A stretch of 64,000 nucleotides of DNA from Sinohyriopsis cumingii (Eukaryota; Mollusca; Bivalvia; Unionida; Unionidae), in the NCBI GenBank assembly GCA_028554795.2, contig JAPYKE020000263.1:1736001-1800000 (forward strand), in the 5' to 3' direction. A program made the translations under genes and the position numbers. Each line of letters opens with the position of its first letter. Position 1 is the first letter of the stretch. Shown one piece after another: positions 45,665 to 54,022 of this stretch. Below the pieces are notes generated by a model. The model was not told where the DNA came from and did no database searches. It saw nothing but the letters and a program-made list of their open reading frames with translations.

Positions 45665-46363
45665 AGCAGCAGAGAGGACGTAAATTTAATTAAACAGATA
45701 TCATTAATATCATGAATAACTGTACGTGGCTGCGTCAAGGAACCACTAACAAATGTGATAAAAGATGCCGTGGAGAATATTGTAAAAAACACAACTATAT
45801 TTTATCAAAAAATCCTCATGCTGGTCCACGAAGTTGTGTTGGTTGTAACAACGGCGTTAGAGGATTATATCAGATTTGCAAAAATTGCGGTGGAGATCGA
45901 TACAGAAGTTTAATGATATATTATAAACACAGAAAGAACATAAATCCAAAAATAGAAAAACAGCCATCAGAACTTGAATATTACTTGAAGAACGAAACAA
46001 ATAAGGACGAAACAAATAAAGATGAAACAGATGAGGAGAAACTACAAAAAGAACGTGTTGAGAAATATTCATCAAACTTGGCATGGTAGTAAATTTACAT
46101 AAATTAATAGCAGCAGAGAGGGCGCGACCTCAATAAAGTGTCCACGTGGTAAAATAATCCTTCCTACGAACAAAAAAAAAAGACAACGACGGTAAAGTAA
46201 CACCAATTTGAGAAATCTTTGGAAGATTTATTTTTGCTTCAATTTGTGTCGATGCTTTTGGTTAAATCTGTCGACGCTTTTTATTTTTTCTTTGTTCGTA
46301 GGAAGGGTTATTTTTAGTTTTTCGACGTTTTTCGATCTTGGTCCGTTCGTCCTCTCTGCTGCT
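45665..46363 (-). repeat. Right terminal inverted repeat (699 bp)
   Basis: Inverse of 29199-29897 with the same length and few differences. The 16-nt motif recurs at the inner edge (45665-45680, GGACG variant), the middle (46109-46124) and the outer tip (46348-46363). Confidence 0.95.
45712..46089 (+). CDS. TIR-encoded cysteine-rich protein, right copy
   Basis: 125 residues, nearly identical to the left TIR copy and also transcribed outward. It keeps the full set of probable zinc ligands, including the final CKNCGG pair that is damaged on the left. TIR location gives the virus two copies that are kept alike by TIR conversion during replication. No known function. Confidence 0.8.
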   Translation: MNNCTWLRQGTTNKCDKRCRGEYCKKHNYILSKNPHAGPRSCVGCNNGVRGLYQICKNCGGDRYRSLMIYYKHRKNINPKIEKQPSELEYYLKNETNKDETNKDETDEEKLQKERVEKYSSNLAW

Positions 46364-46368
46364 AGGTG
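46364..46368. repeat. Right target-site duplication AGGTG
   Basis: Identical to 29194-29198; LINE sequence continues directly after it. Confidence 0.9.
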
Positions 46369-47856
46369 GGACGTTTATCAAACTATTGAACTGTGGCAGA
46401 GCAGCAATTAAAGATTGAATCCCTGCATAAGTATTCAAGGTTCTATGAATAGAAGCATTTGCAGTACTCCATGACATCCTCACCAGCATCTTGGATGAGG
46501 AGGAAATGCTTGCAGATATACGAGACGCCACCATTACCTCACTATACAAGAACAAGGCGCTAGAGCTGACTGCAACAGCTATAGAGGAGTTTCGCTGCCC
46601 TGCATTGAAGGGAGGCTTCTTACCAGCACCATCCTGAACAGACGTGTCACAACCATCTCAGAGGAACTGCTACGTAAATCACAGTGTGGATGCCGTCCTC
46701 GATGCAGGGCCGTGTGCTCGCAGCTGTGCTGCTCAAACTCTTCTTCACCGAAATTATACTGCTTGCGGTGAAGGACCTAGACATTGGAATTTACATCGAG
46801 TATCGCCTTGATGGATCCCTGTTTGTATTGAGACGGCTCTCTGCAAAAACAAAGACACTAGACAGGCTACCTCTTGAAGCTGCTCGCAGATTATTGTGCG
46901 CTTACGACACGCAAGAAAAACCATCTAAAGACCATTGTGAATACGTTTTCTGAGGCATGTTGTCTATTCAGTCTGACAATAAGCCTGGTTAAAACAGAGG
47001 TATTCCTTCAGCCGGCACCTTACACGAACCCACCAAAAACCCAACATCAAGATCTAGGGGAGACAGCTGAATTATATGGAGAGCTTTACATACTCGTGAA
47101 GCACAATGTTTACCGATGTGTCGCTGGATAGTGAAATTACAGTCAGGATCCGGGAAGCGCACCAAGCCCTTGGAAGACTTCGTATCAGAGTCCATCAGCA
47201 CAATGACATTCGGATACCCAACAAGATCAAGGTCTATAAAGCTGTCGTCCTCACCTACCTGCTCAATGGCTGTGAAACGTGGACTATATACTGCAAACAT
47301 GTGAAACAGCTCGAACAATTCCACATGTGCTCACTACGGTCAATCATGCACATCCGATGGCAAGACAGGTTGTCCAGCTTAGAAGTCCTCAAAAGGGCCT
47401 GTGCTCCTAGCATTGAGACACTACTGCTGAAAGCCCAGAGCAGATGGTCTGGCCACTTCATTCAGATGGAGAAGACCAGAATACCGAAACAACATTTCTC
47501 TGGTGAGCATAAGCAAGGAAAGCGGAAACGAGGGCACCCCATGGAAAGGTACAAAGACAATCTTAGGTGTAACCTGAACTGGTGTGGAATCCAACCTAGC
47601 GAACTGGATGCCTCGACCAATGATCAATGTACAGGACTGACGCTGATCCCCAAGGCTGTTGAAGTAGTGGAGGATGACCGCCTTCAACAAATCGTAGCCA
47701 TTAGAGGCAAGGGGCACGTCGCAGCATGCCAGACCAACACGTCTACCTGTAACAGCCTGTGTGCTTCCAAGTTTGGACTCATGAGCCAAATGTAAAGTCA
47801 CCGTGGGCATCACAACAAGCGTTATCATCGGATACGATAGACAACCGAAGAAGAAA

Positions 47857-47857
<1 letters not shown>
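46369..47857 (+). pseudogene. RTE-like LINE, 3' half
   Basis: Continues the reverse transcriptase interrupted at 29198. Recognisable blocks are the early RT region (46369-46640, broken), CGCRPRCR (46687), then an open 229-codon frame (47106-47795) with EITVRIREAHQALGRL, NKIKVYKAVVLTYLLNGCETWT, LRSIMHIRWQDR and [14 protein letters not shown], the typical C-terminal domain of RTE elements. The catalytic YADD region is destroyed. The 3' end meets a (TA)n tract at 47858, in keeping with RTE elements ending in microsatellites. Confidence 0.85.
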
Positions 47858-47950
<93 letters not shown>

Positions 47951-47960
47951 TCATATAGAG

Positions 47961-48027
<67 letters not shown>

Positions 48028-48028
48028 C

Positions 48029-48101
<73 letters not shown>

Positions 48102-48115
48102 TAGACAGACAGGCA
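47858..48115. repeat. Compound microsatellite (TA)n-(GT)n-(GATA)n
   Basis: Long TA run, a GT run and about 35 GATA units with a few GACA interruptions. Open frames across it are artefacts. Confidence 0.95.
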
Positions 48116-48997
48116 GGCAGACAGGGACAGACGGAAAGACAGAGAAATTGCGTTATATTCGTTATATTCCTGGGATTGATTATGACCTGCCAACGAAGTT
48201 GGTCTATTTTTGCGTTTAACCTTACCCAGAAACCACAATCATTCTCAAAGTACAATGCACCCATATCGTAAGTAGCTGCTCATAACAAAACATAAACATC
48301 GGAGAAAAACAGTTCTTTTGTTTTATTTGTTTATTGATTACCATCCTTCTGTAAAACCTTTGAGCTCGTATTTTAAGGAAGATAAGTTTTATTAATGTCT
48401 GTTTTTGAGGAGATACACAACTCTTTAATATTTCAGTCAATTGGCCAATTAATGTTAAGTTGTGCATCTTCATATTAAAATAATCAGTTTAAAAAGTGAT
48501 AACGTAATAATAGGCAGTAAACAAATTAGCTTTTATCAGTTACTAGTCCACCTAACCCACCACTTACCACTACCCTTATTGTTTATATAATTTGACTGAA
48601 AAGTATGAGATCTAGATTTTATTGACACAAACTTTGTTTCTGCTCACACATATGAAAGCAAGTCTCAGGAGAAGGTCCACTACACCGTATGTCATGCATG
48701 TGCACTTACAGTGTAAGATGTATATGTTATTAAGATCATCAAGACTGGAAAGTACGCGAACAGCGAACTTACTGGTTTTTTTTCAGCATCCCGGAGTCAG
48801 TGTCCATATATAGCAGGCACAATATTTTTTCTGGCCATTCATTTGAGAAAACCCATAGGCCGGTAATGCACGTTAAATTTTACTGGTTGGGTCTATAAGG
48901 GCTGTGCTGAACTAATTATATCATAGATCTTTGAGACAGACGGAATGATGCACATTTCAATCCCATAAATAATTATACTCTTCACCTAAGGAGTTTT
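48116..48997. other. Host DNA, no feature seen
   Basis: No gene or repeat recognised. Confidence 0.5.
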
Positions 48998-49310
48998 AGG
49001 TGTCAACTCCCTATTAACTCCTTATCAACTCCTTATCAACTCCGTGTCAACTCCGTATCAACTCCGTGTCAACTCCGTATCAACTCCGTATCAACTCCTT
49101 ATCAACTTCGTATCAACTCCTTATCAACTCCTTATCAATTCATCATCAACTCATTATCAACTCTGTGTCAACTGCGTATCAACTCCGTGTCAACTCCGTA
49201 TCAACTCCGTGTCAACTCCGTATCAACTCCGCATTAACTCTTTATCAACTCATTATCAACTCCGTGTCAACTCCGTATCAACTCCTTATCAACTCCTTAT
49301 TAACTCCTTC
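48998..49310 (+). repeat. 11-bp minisatellite (AACTCCGTATC)n
   Basis: About 28 units of AACTC(C/A)(G/T)(T/A)(A/G)TC. The unit length is not a multiple of three and lacks stops in the read frames, which makes all three plus frames open; the predicted peptides are not genes. Confidence 0.95.
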
Positions 49311-50199
49311 AGCAACGTGTGCTTAATTACTCTCCTTTCATCACTGGCCTAAAAATCAAATATATTAATGATATCGCATATTTAAATGAATCTTTATACA
49401 ACACTGCTTTATACCGATGTGGCATCATTCATTCTAATACATAAGAAGAAACTAATACACACCACCAAGGAAAATGACCACATACACAACTAAACCAGGG
49501 CATAGTTTATTATATTTACTAGATAGGTAATAGTCACAATGAAGACGGAGTCATTTTCTCCTTTTCAACATGGCCACGTCTATTATAAAACAGAATTTTG
49601 AGAGAGCTTTCATCAGCTTCCAAATGGTATGCCTTAACTGTCGATCTTGTAGTTTAGTTAAAGTCAACATTTACACGATTCTTTCGTATAATAATCCTTG
49701 TATTTATTGATAAAAATTTTACATCATTTTCTTAATGATGGATTGATATATTTCCTTCCTGGTCACATTTTCTAATAAATAAAAAAACATTAATGTTTTC
49801 GCTTTAGTTAAAATATGTACATTGGTTCATGTTTAAAAGGGGTATAGCATCTTTACATGAAAAACCCCTATTAAAGTTCGTTGTTTTGTATTTGCACTTA
49901 GCAAACCGTAAATAAATCTCCAAACTCCGCACTTACAATGGAATACTATGACTTTGTCAATCATCCAGTGTCTTAAAGTTTCAAGCAAATCACAAATTTG
50001 CTGGGATTGGTCGATGACTACATTCAGACAACTGTCAATCGTTGAAACCACACATGCAACATTATATCAACACCACGCCTAATCGAATAGCCTCTTGTAA
50101 GCTTGTCGTATATAGAAATATTTCCGATATAATAACCATAAGTCTGGAGTGAAAAGCAGAAGCAGTGTGTATACCCCAACGAGAAGGAACTGATACAAT
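49311..50199. other. Host DNA, possible promoter side of the exon at 50200
   Basis: AT-rich, no gene or repeat recognised. Confidence 0.45.
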
Positions 50200-50269
50200 A
50201 TGGCAGCCTGGCTAATGTTGCTTTTAACCTCTACGATGGTAGAAACAGCTTACAGCTGCATCATGGCAG
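50200..50269 (+). CDS. Possible first coding exon with signal peptide (host)
   Basis: ATG at 50200 opens 23 codons, MAAWLMLLLTSTMVETAYSC and three more, a typical hydrophobic signal peptide with small residues near a cleavage site. It is followed at 50269/50270 by a strong donor CAG|GTACGT in phase 1. The gene would continue to the right; no further exon is recognised before the transposon and E2 sequences. Confidence 0.45.
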
Positions 50270-50655
50270 GTACGTTATAACCACTGCCTTTATCTGTTTG
50301 TCTTTCATTCATTCTCTCTAAACACACGTATGGCTATGTGTATTGGCTATGGGGGCAATACGGGTTTTCGCTATGATATAATACATGTAGATATTTAGAT
50401 ATTTAGAGGCCACAAAACATATTTATTCATCATTCTTTCGGAGAGTAATCTTTTCGATGTAGGGAAATTAATTTTCCCAAATGTTAATGCAAAAATCTTT
50501 TCGATGTGGGGAAATTAATTTCCCAAATGTTAATGCAAAACAATTATGAAGTGATTTTTCCCCTTTAAATATGTATAGGTTCCAGAATAAAATTAAAAGA
50601 GGTAACGACCTGTACTAATTGCACTAAACCAATTGTTTAAAAAATTCCACATCTG
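50270..50655. other. Intron-like host DNA
   Basis: Contains a two-copy short duplication (AATCTTTTCGATGT.GGGAAATTAATTT) at about 50450-50540. Nothing else seen. Confidence 0.45.
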
Positions 50656-51060
50656 GGGTACGTTTCACTAAAGTGTGTAAGCTGTGATTAAGTTATTTTT
50701 GACGTAAGTTACTCAAGCGACCTTGAGTTAACAGTATTTTCCCGTTTCACTAACATCCCCTAATCGATGCACCAGCGTAAATACTCGCGTAACTTTAAAG
50801 CGTTACTTATTTGCGTTAATTTTACACATTAGAAAAAATGTCGGCTTTTAGTGTATTTTAGCTAAATCAAAATCAAAACTAACCAGACTAATTCCGGGAC
50901 AGAACACTGGCCCTAGATACTTTGGATGACCAAAGTTTAATATCACGATATTTCTTTCCAAGAAACATGACCGATTTGGTGAGAGATGATATAGAGAGAC
51001 CAAAGCTGAGATTCCACCCGGTAGTAGTAAATGGGGATAGATTAGCGTCAATGGGAATTA
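50656..51060 (+). mobile_element. 5' fragment of a PIF/Harbinger-like DNA transposon
   Basis: It starts GGGGTACGTTTCACTAAAGTGTG, a Harbinger-type terminus, and a broken plus-strand frame near 50893-51045 (FRDRTLALDTLDD, ISRYFFPRNMTDLV) resembles the N terminus of Harbinger nucleases. It is cut off by the E2 terminal region. Assignment is tentative. Confidence 0.4.
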
Positions 51061-51289
51061 GCATTAAAAACACCCCTGGGACAGATTAGCGTCAAGGGAA
51101 ATTTAGCATGGAGAAAAATCGTGGGTCAGATTAGCGTCAAGGGAAATTAACATGGAGAAAAATCGTGGGACGGTTTAGCGTCAAAGGAATTTAAACAGGG
51201 TGGGACTTTATAGCGTCAAGGGAAATTGAACATGGGATTTTTTTTTTTTTTAAATTTTTTTAAAAAAGGGGCAGGCAATTGAAAGGCTA
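51060..51289. repeat. E2 terminal repeat region
   Basis: Four degenerate units with GGGACAGATTAGCGTCAAGGGAAATT.ACATGG are followed by a T/A homopolymer and AAAAAAGGGGCAGGCAATTGAAAG, the same order as at the E1 terminus (1555-1920). Confidence 0.75.
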
Positions 51290-51327
51290 TCTCTTTTCGA
51301 GAAATATGGCTGGCCCTGAAAAAGGCC
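51290..51327 (-). terminator. Histone-type 3' end signal, copy C
   Basis: Minus-strand hairpin GGCCTTTTTCAGGGCC (51327-51312) has one G-T wobble, a CCCAAA 5' flank, and then GAAAAGAGAT (51299-51290) as U7-binding-like element. It lies 60 nt after the stop of the 51387-51743 gene. Confidence 0.85.
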
Positions 51328-51386
51328 TTTGGGTTTTCGTCTTCTTCTGCTTCTAGTTTCTTCTTTTTCTCCACCAAGTTCTTATT

Positions 51387-51743
51387 TTATCTCCAACACT
51401 CTTTCTCTTCTTTTCTTTCTTTTTTTTTCTCCTGCTCTTCTTTCTTCTTCTCTTCCTCCTCTTCTTTCTTCCTCTTTTCATTTTCTTCTTCTTTTTCAAT
51501 TTTTTCATTCCATGCTCTCATCCTTATCCTTTCCTCTTCATCCTCCTTCTCCTCCTTTATTTCTTTCAACAGATCACTGATGATTACCTTCATTTTTCGT
51601 AAATTGTTTATCTCCATCTTCACTCGATGGGGACTATAAGAATAGTGATCCTCGTTTAGGTTAACCAACATTTGCTCTATCATTCCTAAATTGTCGAGGA
51701 CGTTTTGCAATTTTTCCATTTTGTCCATTTGGTTAGAAGCCAT
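51387..51743 (-). CDS. Coiled-coil small protein, cassette 1 (118 aa)
   Basis: Intact frame. N-terminal helical part with leucine spacing (about residues 8-60), then a long E/K-rich coiled coil (about 60-115). The ATG lies 50 nt after a TATAAGAA box and a conserved upstream block (51801-51834), and the frame is followed by a histone-type stem-loop. It is the first of three similar cassettes with the same promoter and 3' signal, so the three genes probably arose by duplication. Function unknown; the cassette signals suggest cell-cycle-linked early expression. Confidence 0.7.
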   Translation of the reverse strand: MASNQMDKMEKLQNVLDNLGMIEQMLVNLNEDHYSYSPHRVKMEINNLRKMKVIISDLLKEIKEEKEDEEERIRMRAWNEKIEKEEENEKRKKEEEEEKKKEEQEKKKERKEEKECWR

Positions 51744-51792
51744 CTTCTTTTTTTATTCTTTGCAGAATGGTTTGAACGACGAATACTGTGGG

Positions 51793-51834
51793 TTCTTATA
51801 CGAAAAGCGCTGACCTGAAGGAAAACATCCCCCT
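51793..51834 (-). promoter_or_regulatory. Cassette 1 promoter
   Basis: TATAAGAA (51800-51793) is preceded on the minus strand by the block GGGGGATGTTTTCCTTC plus AGCGCTTTTC. The 17-nt block is identical in cassettes 2 and 3. Confidence 0.7.
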
Positions 51835-51849
51835 ACTTTTTCATTTCAT

Positions 51850-52215
51850 ATAATAAAACCCAAACTATACTCTCCACATACGCTAATAAACAATAAACAA
51901 AATCCATAATCTACTATCCACACAATCGTACGTGAGCGCTTACAAAACCCAAACTATACTCTCCACATACGCTAAGAAACAATAAACAAAATCCATAATC
52001 TACTATCCACACAATCGTACGTGAGCGCTTACAAAACCCTAACTATACTCTCCACATACGCTAAGAAACAATAAACAAAATCCATAATCTACTATCCACA
52101 CAATCGTACGTGAGCGCTTACAGAACCCTAACTATACTCTTCACCTACGCTAAGAAACAATAAAGAAACCCATAATCTACTATTCACACAAACATACCTT
52201 AGCTCTTACAAGCAC
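51850..52215. repeat. Four 89-bp tandem units
   Basis: Units with ACTATACTCTCCACATACGC, AATCCATAATCTACTATCC and CGTACGTGAGCGCTTACA recur at exactly 89-bp steps (ACTATAC at 51864, 51953, 52042, 52131). A partial relative occurs at 53050-53110. Non-coding spacer between cassettes. Confidence 0.95.
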
Positions 52216-52308
52216 CAACACACAAACACATGCCCTCACACTATCTTAAAAAAGAGTTAGTGTTTATATTCACACTACTCTACCTACACATTGGCAAATT
52301 GATGGTCA

Positions 52309-52346
52309 TTTCTTCTCTAGAGTATTGGGTAGCCCTGAAAAGGGCT
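52309..52346 (-). terminator. Histone-type 3' end signal, copy D
   Basis: Minus-strand hairpin AGCCCTTTTCAGGGCT (52346-52331) changes the first pair G-C to A-T without loss of pairing, and its 3' flank is the canonical ACCCA. AGAGAAGAAA follows (about 52318-52309). It lies 33 nt after the frame end at 52379. Confidence 0.8.
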
Positions 52347-52378
52347 GTTTTTTTGTTTGGAACTTCATGGACACCTGG

Positions 52379-52756
52379 TTAATGGTGGCACCTTCCAGGC
52401 CTGGCGCCGCATACACATCTTATCCCCCAGTTACTTTTTACCTTTTGAGGGGAGAGAGCAGAGGCAGGATATGTCGCTTCAGAATCCCAATTTTCGCTCT
52501 CTGGGATTCTGAAATTTCTTCTTCTTCTCTCCTTTTCCTCCTCCTCCTCTTCTTTGTATCTTCTCTCCTCCTCTTTGTATCTTCTTTTCTCTTCTTATTT
52601 ATATCTTCTCTCCTCCTCTTCTTTGTTTCTTCTTTCCTCCTCCTCTCTTATCCTTCCCTCCTCCACAATGGCTTCCGCGGCCAGTTCATTTAATATGCGC
52701 CTGGCATATTCCAGATGCACATGAAGTTCCAACAGTTTCTCCAGTCTCGTGTTCAT
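52379..52756 (-). pseudogene. Coiled-coil small protein, cassette 2, one in-frame stop
   Basis: ATG 52756 lies 50 nt after a TATAAATT box. The frame encodes a helical start (MNTRLEKLLELHVHLEYARR), then E/R-rich coiled coil, and meets TAA at 52597-52595 within repeated EERRYK-like units. The same frame then stays open to 52379, 33 nt before the histone-type stem-loop, so the stop is probably an inactivating change. The ARRI/ARRM...E..IVEE-type helix is shared with cassette 3. Confidence 0.6.
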
Positions 52757-52806
52757 TTTTGGTGTTGATCAATCAACAAGGGTAGTTGGACTGCCGAACG
52801 AGTTTC

Positions 52807-52848
52807 AATTTATAGTGAAAGCGCGTACGTGAAGGAAAACATCCCCCT
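52807..52848 (-). promoter_or_regulatory. Cassette 2 promoter
   Basis: TATAAATT (52814-52807) is preceded by GCGCTTTCAC and the conserved 17-nt block GGGGGATGTTTTCCTTC, here followed by ACGT. Confidence 0.75.
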
Positions 52849-53184
52849 AAAAACATAAAATTGATCTTACCTAGATCATGACCAAAAAAAATAACAACAA
52901 CGCGCGGACCTAAAAGAAACACTCACTCACTTTTTTATGCTGCCCATCACTATTTTAAAATTTTTTATTAACCACTTCAATAGACTATCCACATACGCAA
53001 AGCAATCCAATCTAACCCCAAATATACACCTCAAACACCAAAAAAGACATCATTTGAATCTACTATCCACACCAACTTACGTGAGCACTTACAAACACAC
53101 AAACACATACCCTCACATTTTTTATAAAAGAGTTAGCGTTTATATTCACACTACTCTACCTACACATCGGCAAATCGATCGTTA

Positions 53185-53222
53185 TTTCTTTTCTTGAGTA
53201 TTGGGTAGCCCTGAAAAGGGCT
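53185..53222 (-). terminator. Histone-type 3' end signal, copy E
   Basis: Minus-strand hairpin AGCCCTTTTCAGGGCT (53222-53207) has the canonical ACCCA 3' flank and then AAGAAAAGAAA (about 53195-53185). It lies 30 nt after the stop at 53253. Confidence 0.85.
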
Positions 53223-53252
53223 GGTTTTTTTTGTTTGCTATGGCATTCTTTT

Positions 53253-53592
53253 TTAGTTTCTAAGAATGCGATGTCCTCTGAGGATAGACTTTCTGGCGAT
53301 AGGTCTGCTTCTTCGAAAAGAGAAGAACTCTTTGGTGTCGATACGACAATCGACAAAGCCTCTGTCAGCGTCAGGTTGCTGCTGCTGCTGCTCTTGTTGT
53401 TGTTGCTGCTGTCTCTGAAGTCTGTACTTCTCTGTCCATTCTTCTTTTTCCCTGTTTATTTCTTCTCTGAAGAGCTCTTCTATCAGGTCTTCAGTGATTT
53501 TTAACATTCTTCTGGCTTCGGTATCAGACTGTGTCTGACCCTATGCAAATTCACGTAGGCTTCGTTGAGTTTAGCTAGTTTGGAGCACATCT
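53253..53592 (-). pseudogene. Coiled-coil small protein, cassette 3, frameshifted
   Basis: The ATG at 53592, 50 nt after a TTTAAGAA box, opens a frame that changes near 53540 (a GGG run); the sense continues in the frame ending at 53253. It has an N-terminal helix, an EARRML helix like cassette 2, an E/K-rich coiled coil, a Q-rich tract (QQQQQQEQQQQQ) and a basic SFRRSRPIARK end. It shares promoter block and histone-type 3' end with cassettes 1 and 2. Confidence 0.6.
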
Positions 53593-53641
53593 TCTTAGGA
53601 GGATGAGTCGACAATGGATGGTTAGACTGGAAACAACCCGG

Positions 53642-53683
53642 TTCTTAAAGTCAAAGCGCGGACGTGAAGGAAAACATCCCCCA
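53642..53683 (-). promoter_or_regulatory. Cassette 3 promoter
   Basis: TTTAAGAA (53649-53642) is preceded by GCGCTTTGAC and the 17-nt block GGGGGATGTTTTCCTTC, then ACGT, as in cassette 2. Confidence 0.7.
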
Positions 53684-53787
53684 CACGGTTTTTGAGTCGC
53701 AACGTTTAGTGAATGTCATGAGAGGGATAGTAAGAAATGAAAGAGCATGAATCCAACATTCTTATAGCTAAACAAAAGACAAAGGAA

Positions 53788-53975
53788 TTTTTTTTCAAAA
53801 CACAACATTTTTTATTCAAAAATCACTTAACACTAAACAACAACTCTAACATTTTTAACAATAATCCAACAATATAACATCAAACAATTTTTTCAAAACA
53901 CAACATTTTTTATTCAAAAATCACTTAACACTAAACAACAACAACTCTAACATTTTTTAACAATAATCCAACACT
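53788..53975 (-). terminator. Duplicated 3' UTR with two AATAAA signals
   Basis: A block of about 97 bp containing GAATAAAAAATGTTGTGTTTTG on the minus strand is present twice (AATAAA at 53914-53909 and 53816-53811), downstream of the capsid gene. This is an ordinary poly(A) end, in contrast to the histone-type ends of the neighbouring cassettes. Confidence 0.75.
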
Positions 53976-54022
53976 AAAAGTTTCTCCACTAGGTAAAGAG
54001 GGATAACAGTCTTCCATGGTTT

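Larger units (their letters stand above)
29199..46363. mobile_element. Complete endogenous Polinton/Maverick virus, 17,165 bp
   Basis: The element begins 5'-AG and ends CT-3', has 699-bp terminal inverted repeats and a 5-bp target duplication, and is inserted in an RTE LINE. Between the TIRs it encodes double-jelly-roll capsid, penton, pX-type protein, adenain-like protease, packaging ATPase, rve integrase and family B polymerase, which together define Polintons. It also carries lineage-specific extras: polymerase fused to SF1 helicase and HNH, phospholipase A2, tail-fibre-like protein and TIR-encoded cysteine-rich protein. It differs in gene order and sequence from E1/E2, so it is a separate lineage. 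Many genes have single stops or frameshifts, so it is an old but structurally complete provirus. Confidence 0.95.

Noticed and set aside
47759-48264. Open frames of YIYIYI and SIYLSIYL repeats
   Set aside because: Products of (TA)n and (GATA)n microsatellites.
49044-49352. Overlapping long open frames with STPYQLRVN-like repeats
   Set aside because: They are read from an 11-bp minisatellite in several frames at once; a stop-free unit not divisible by three gives this by itself.
52325-52693. Plus-strand 122-codon frame
   Set aside because: Antisense of the coiled-coil cassette 2; it has no promoter, and the histone-type hairpin at its start faces the other strand.
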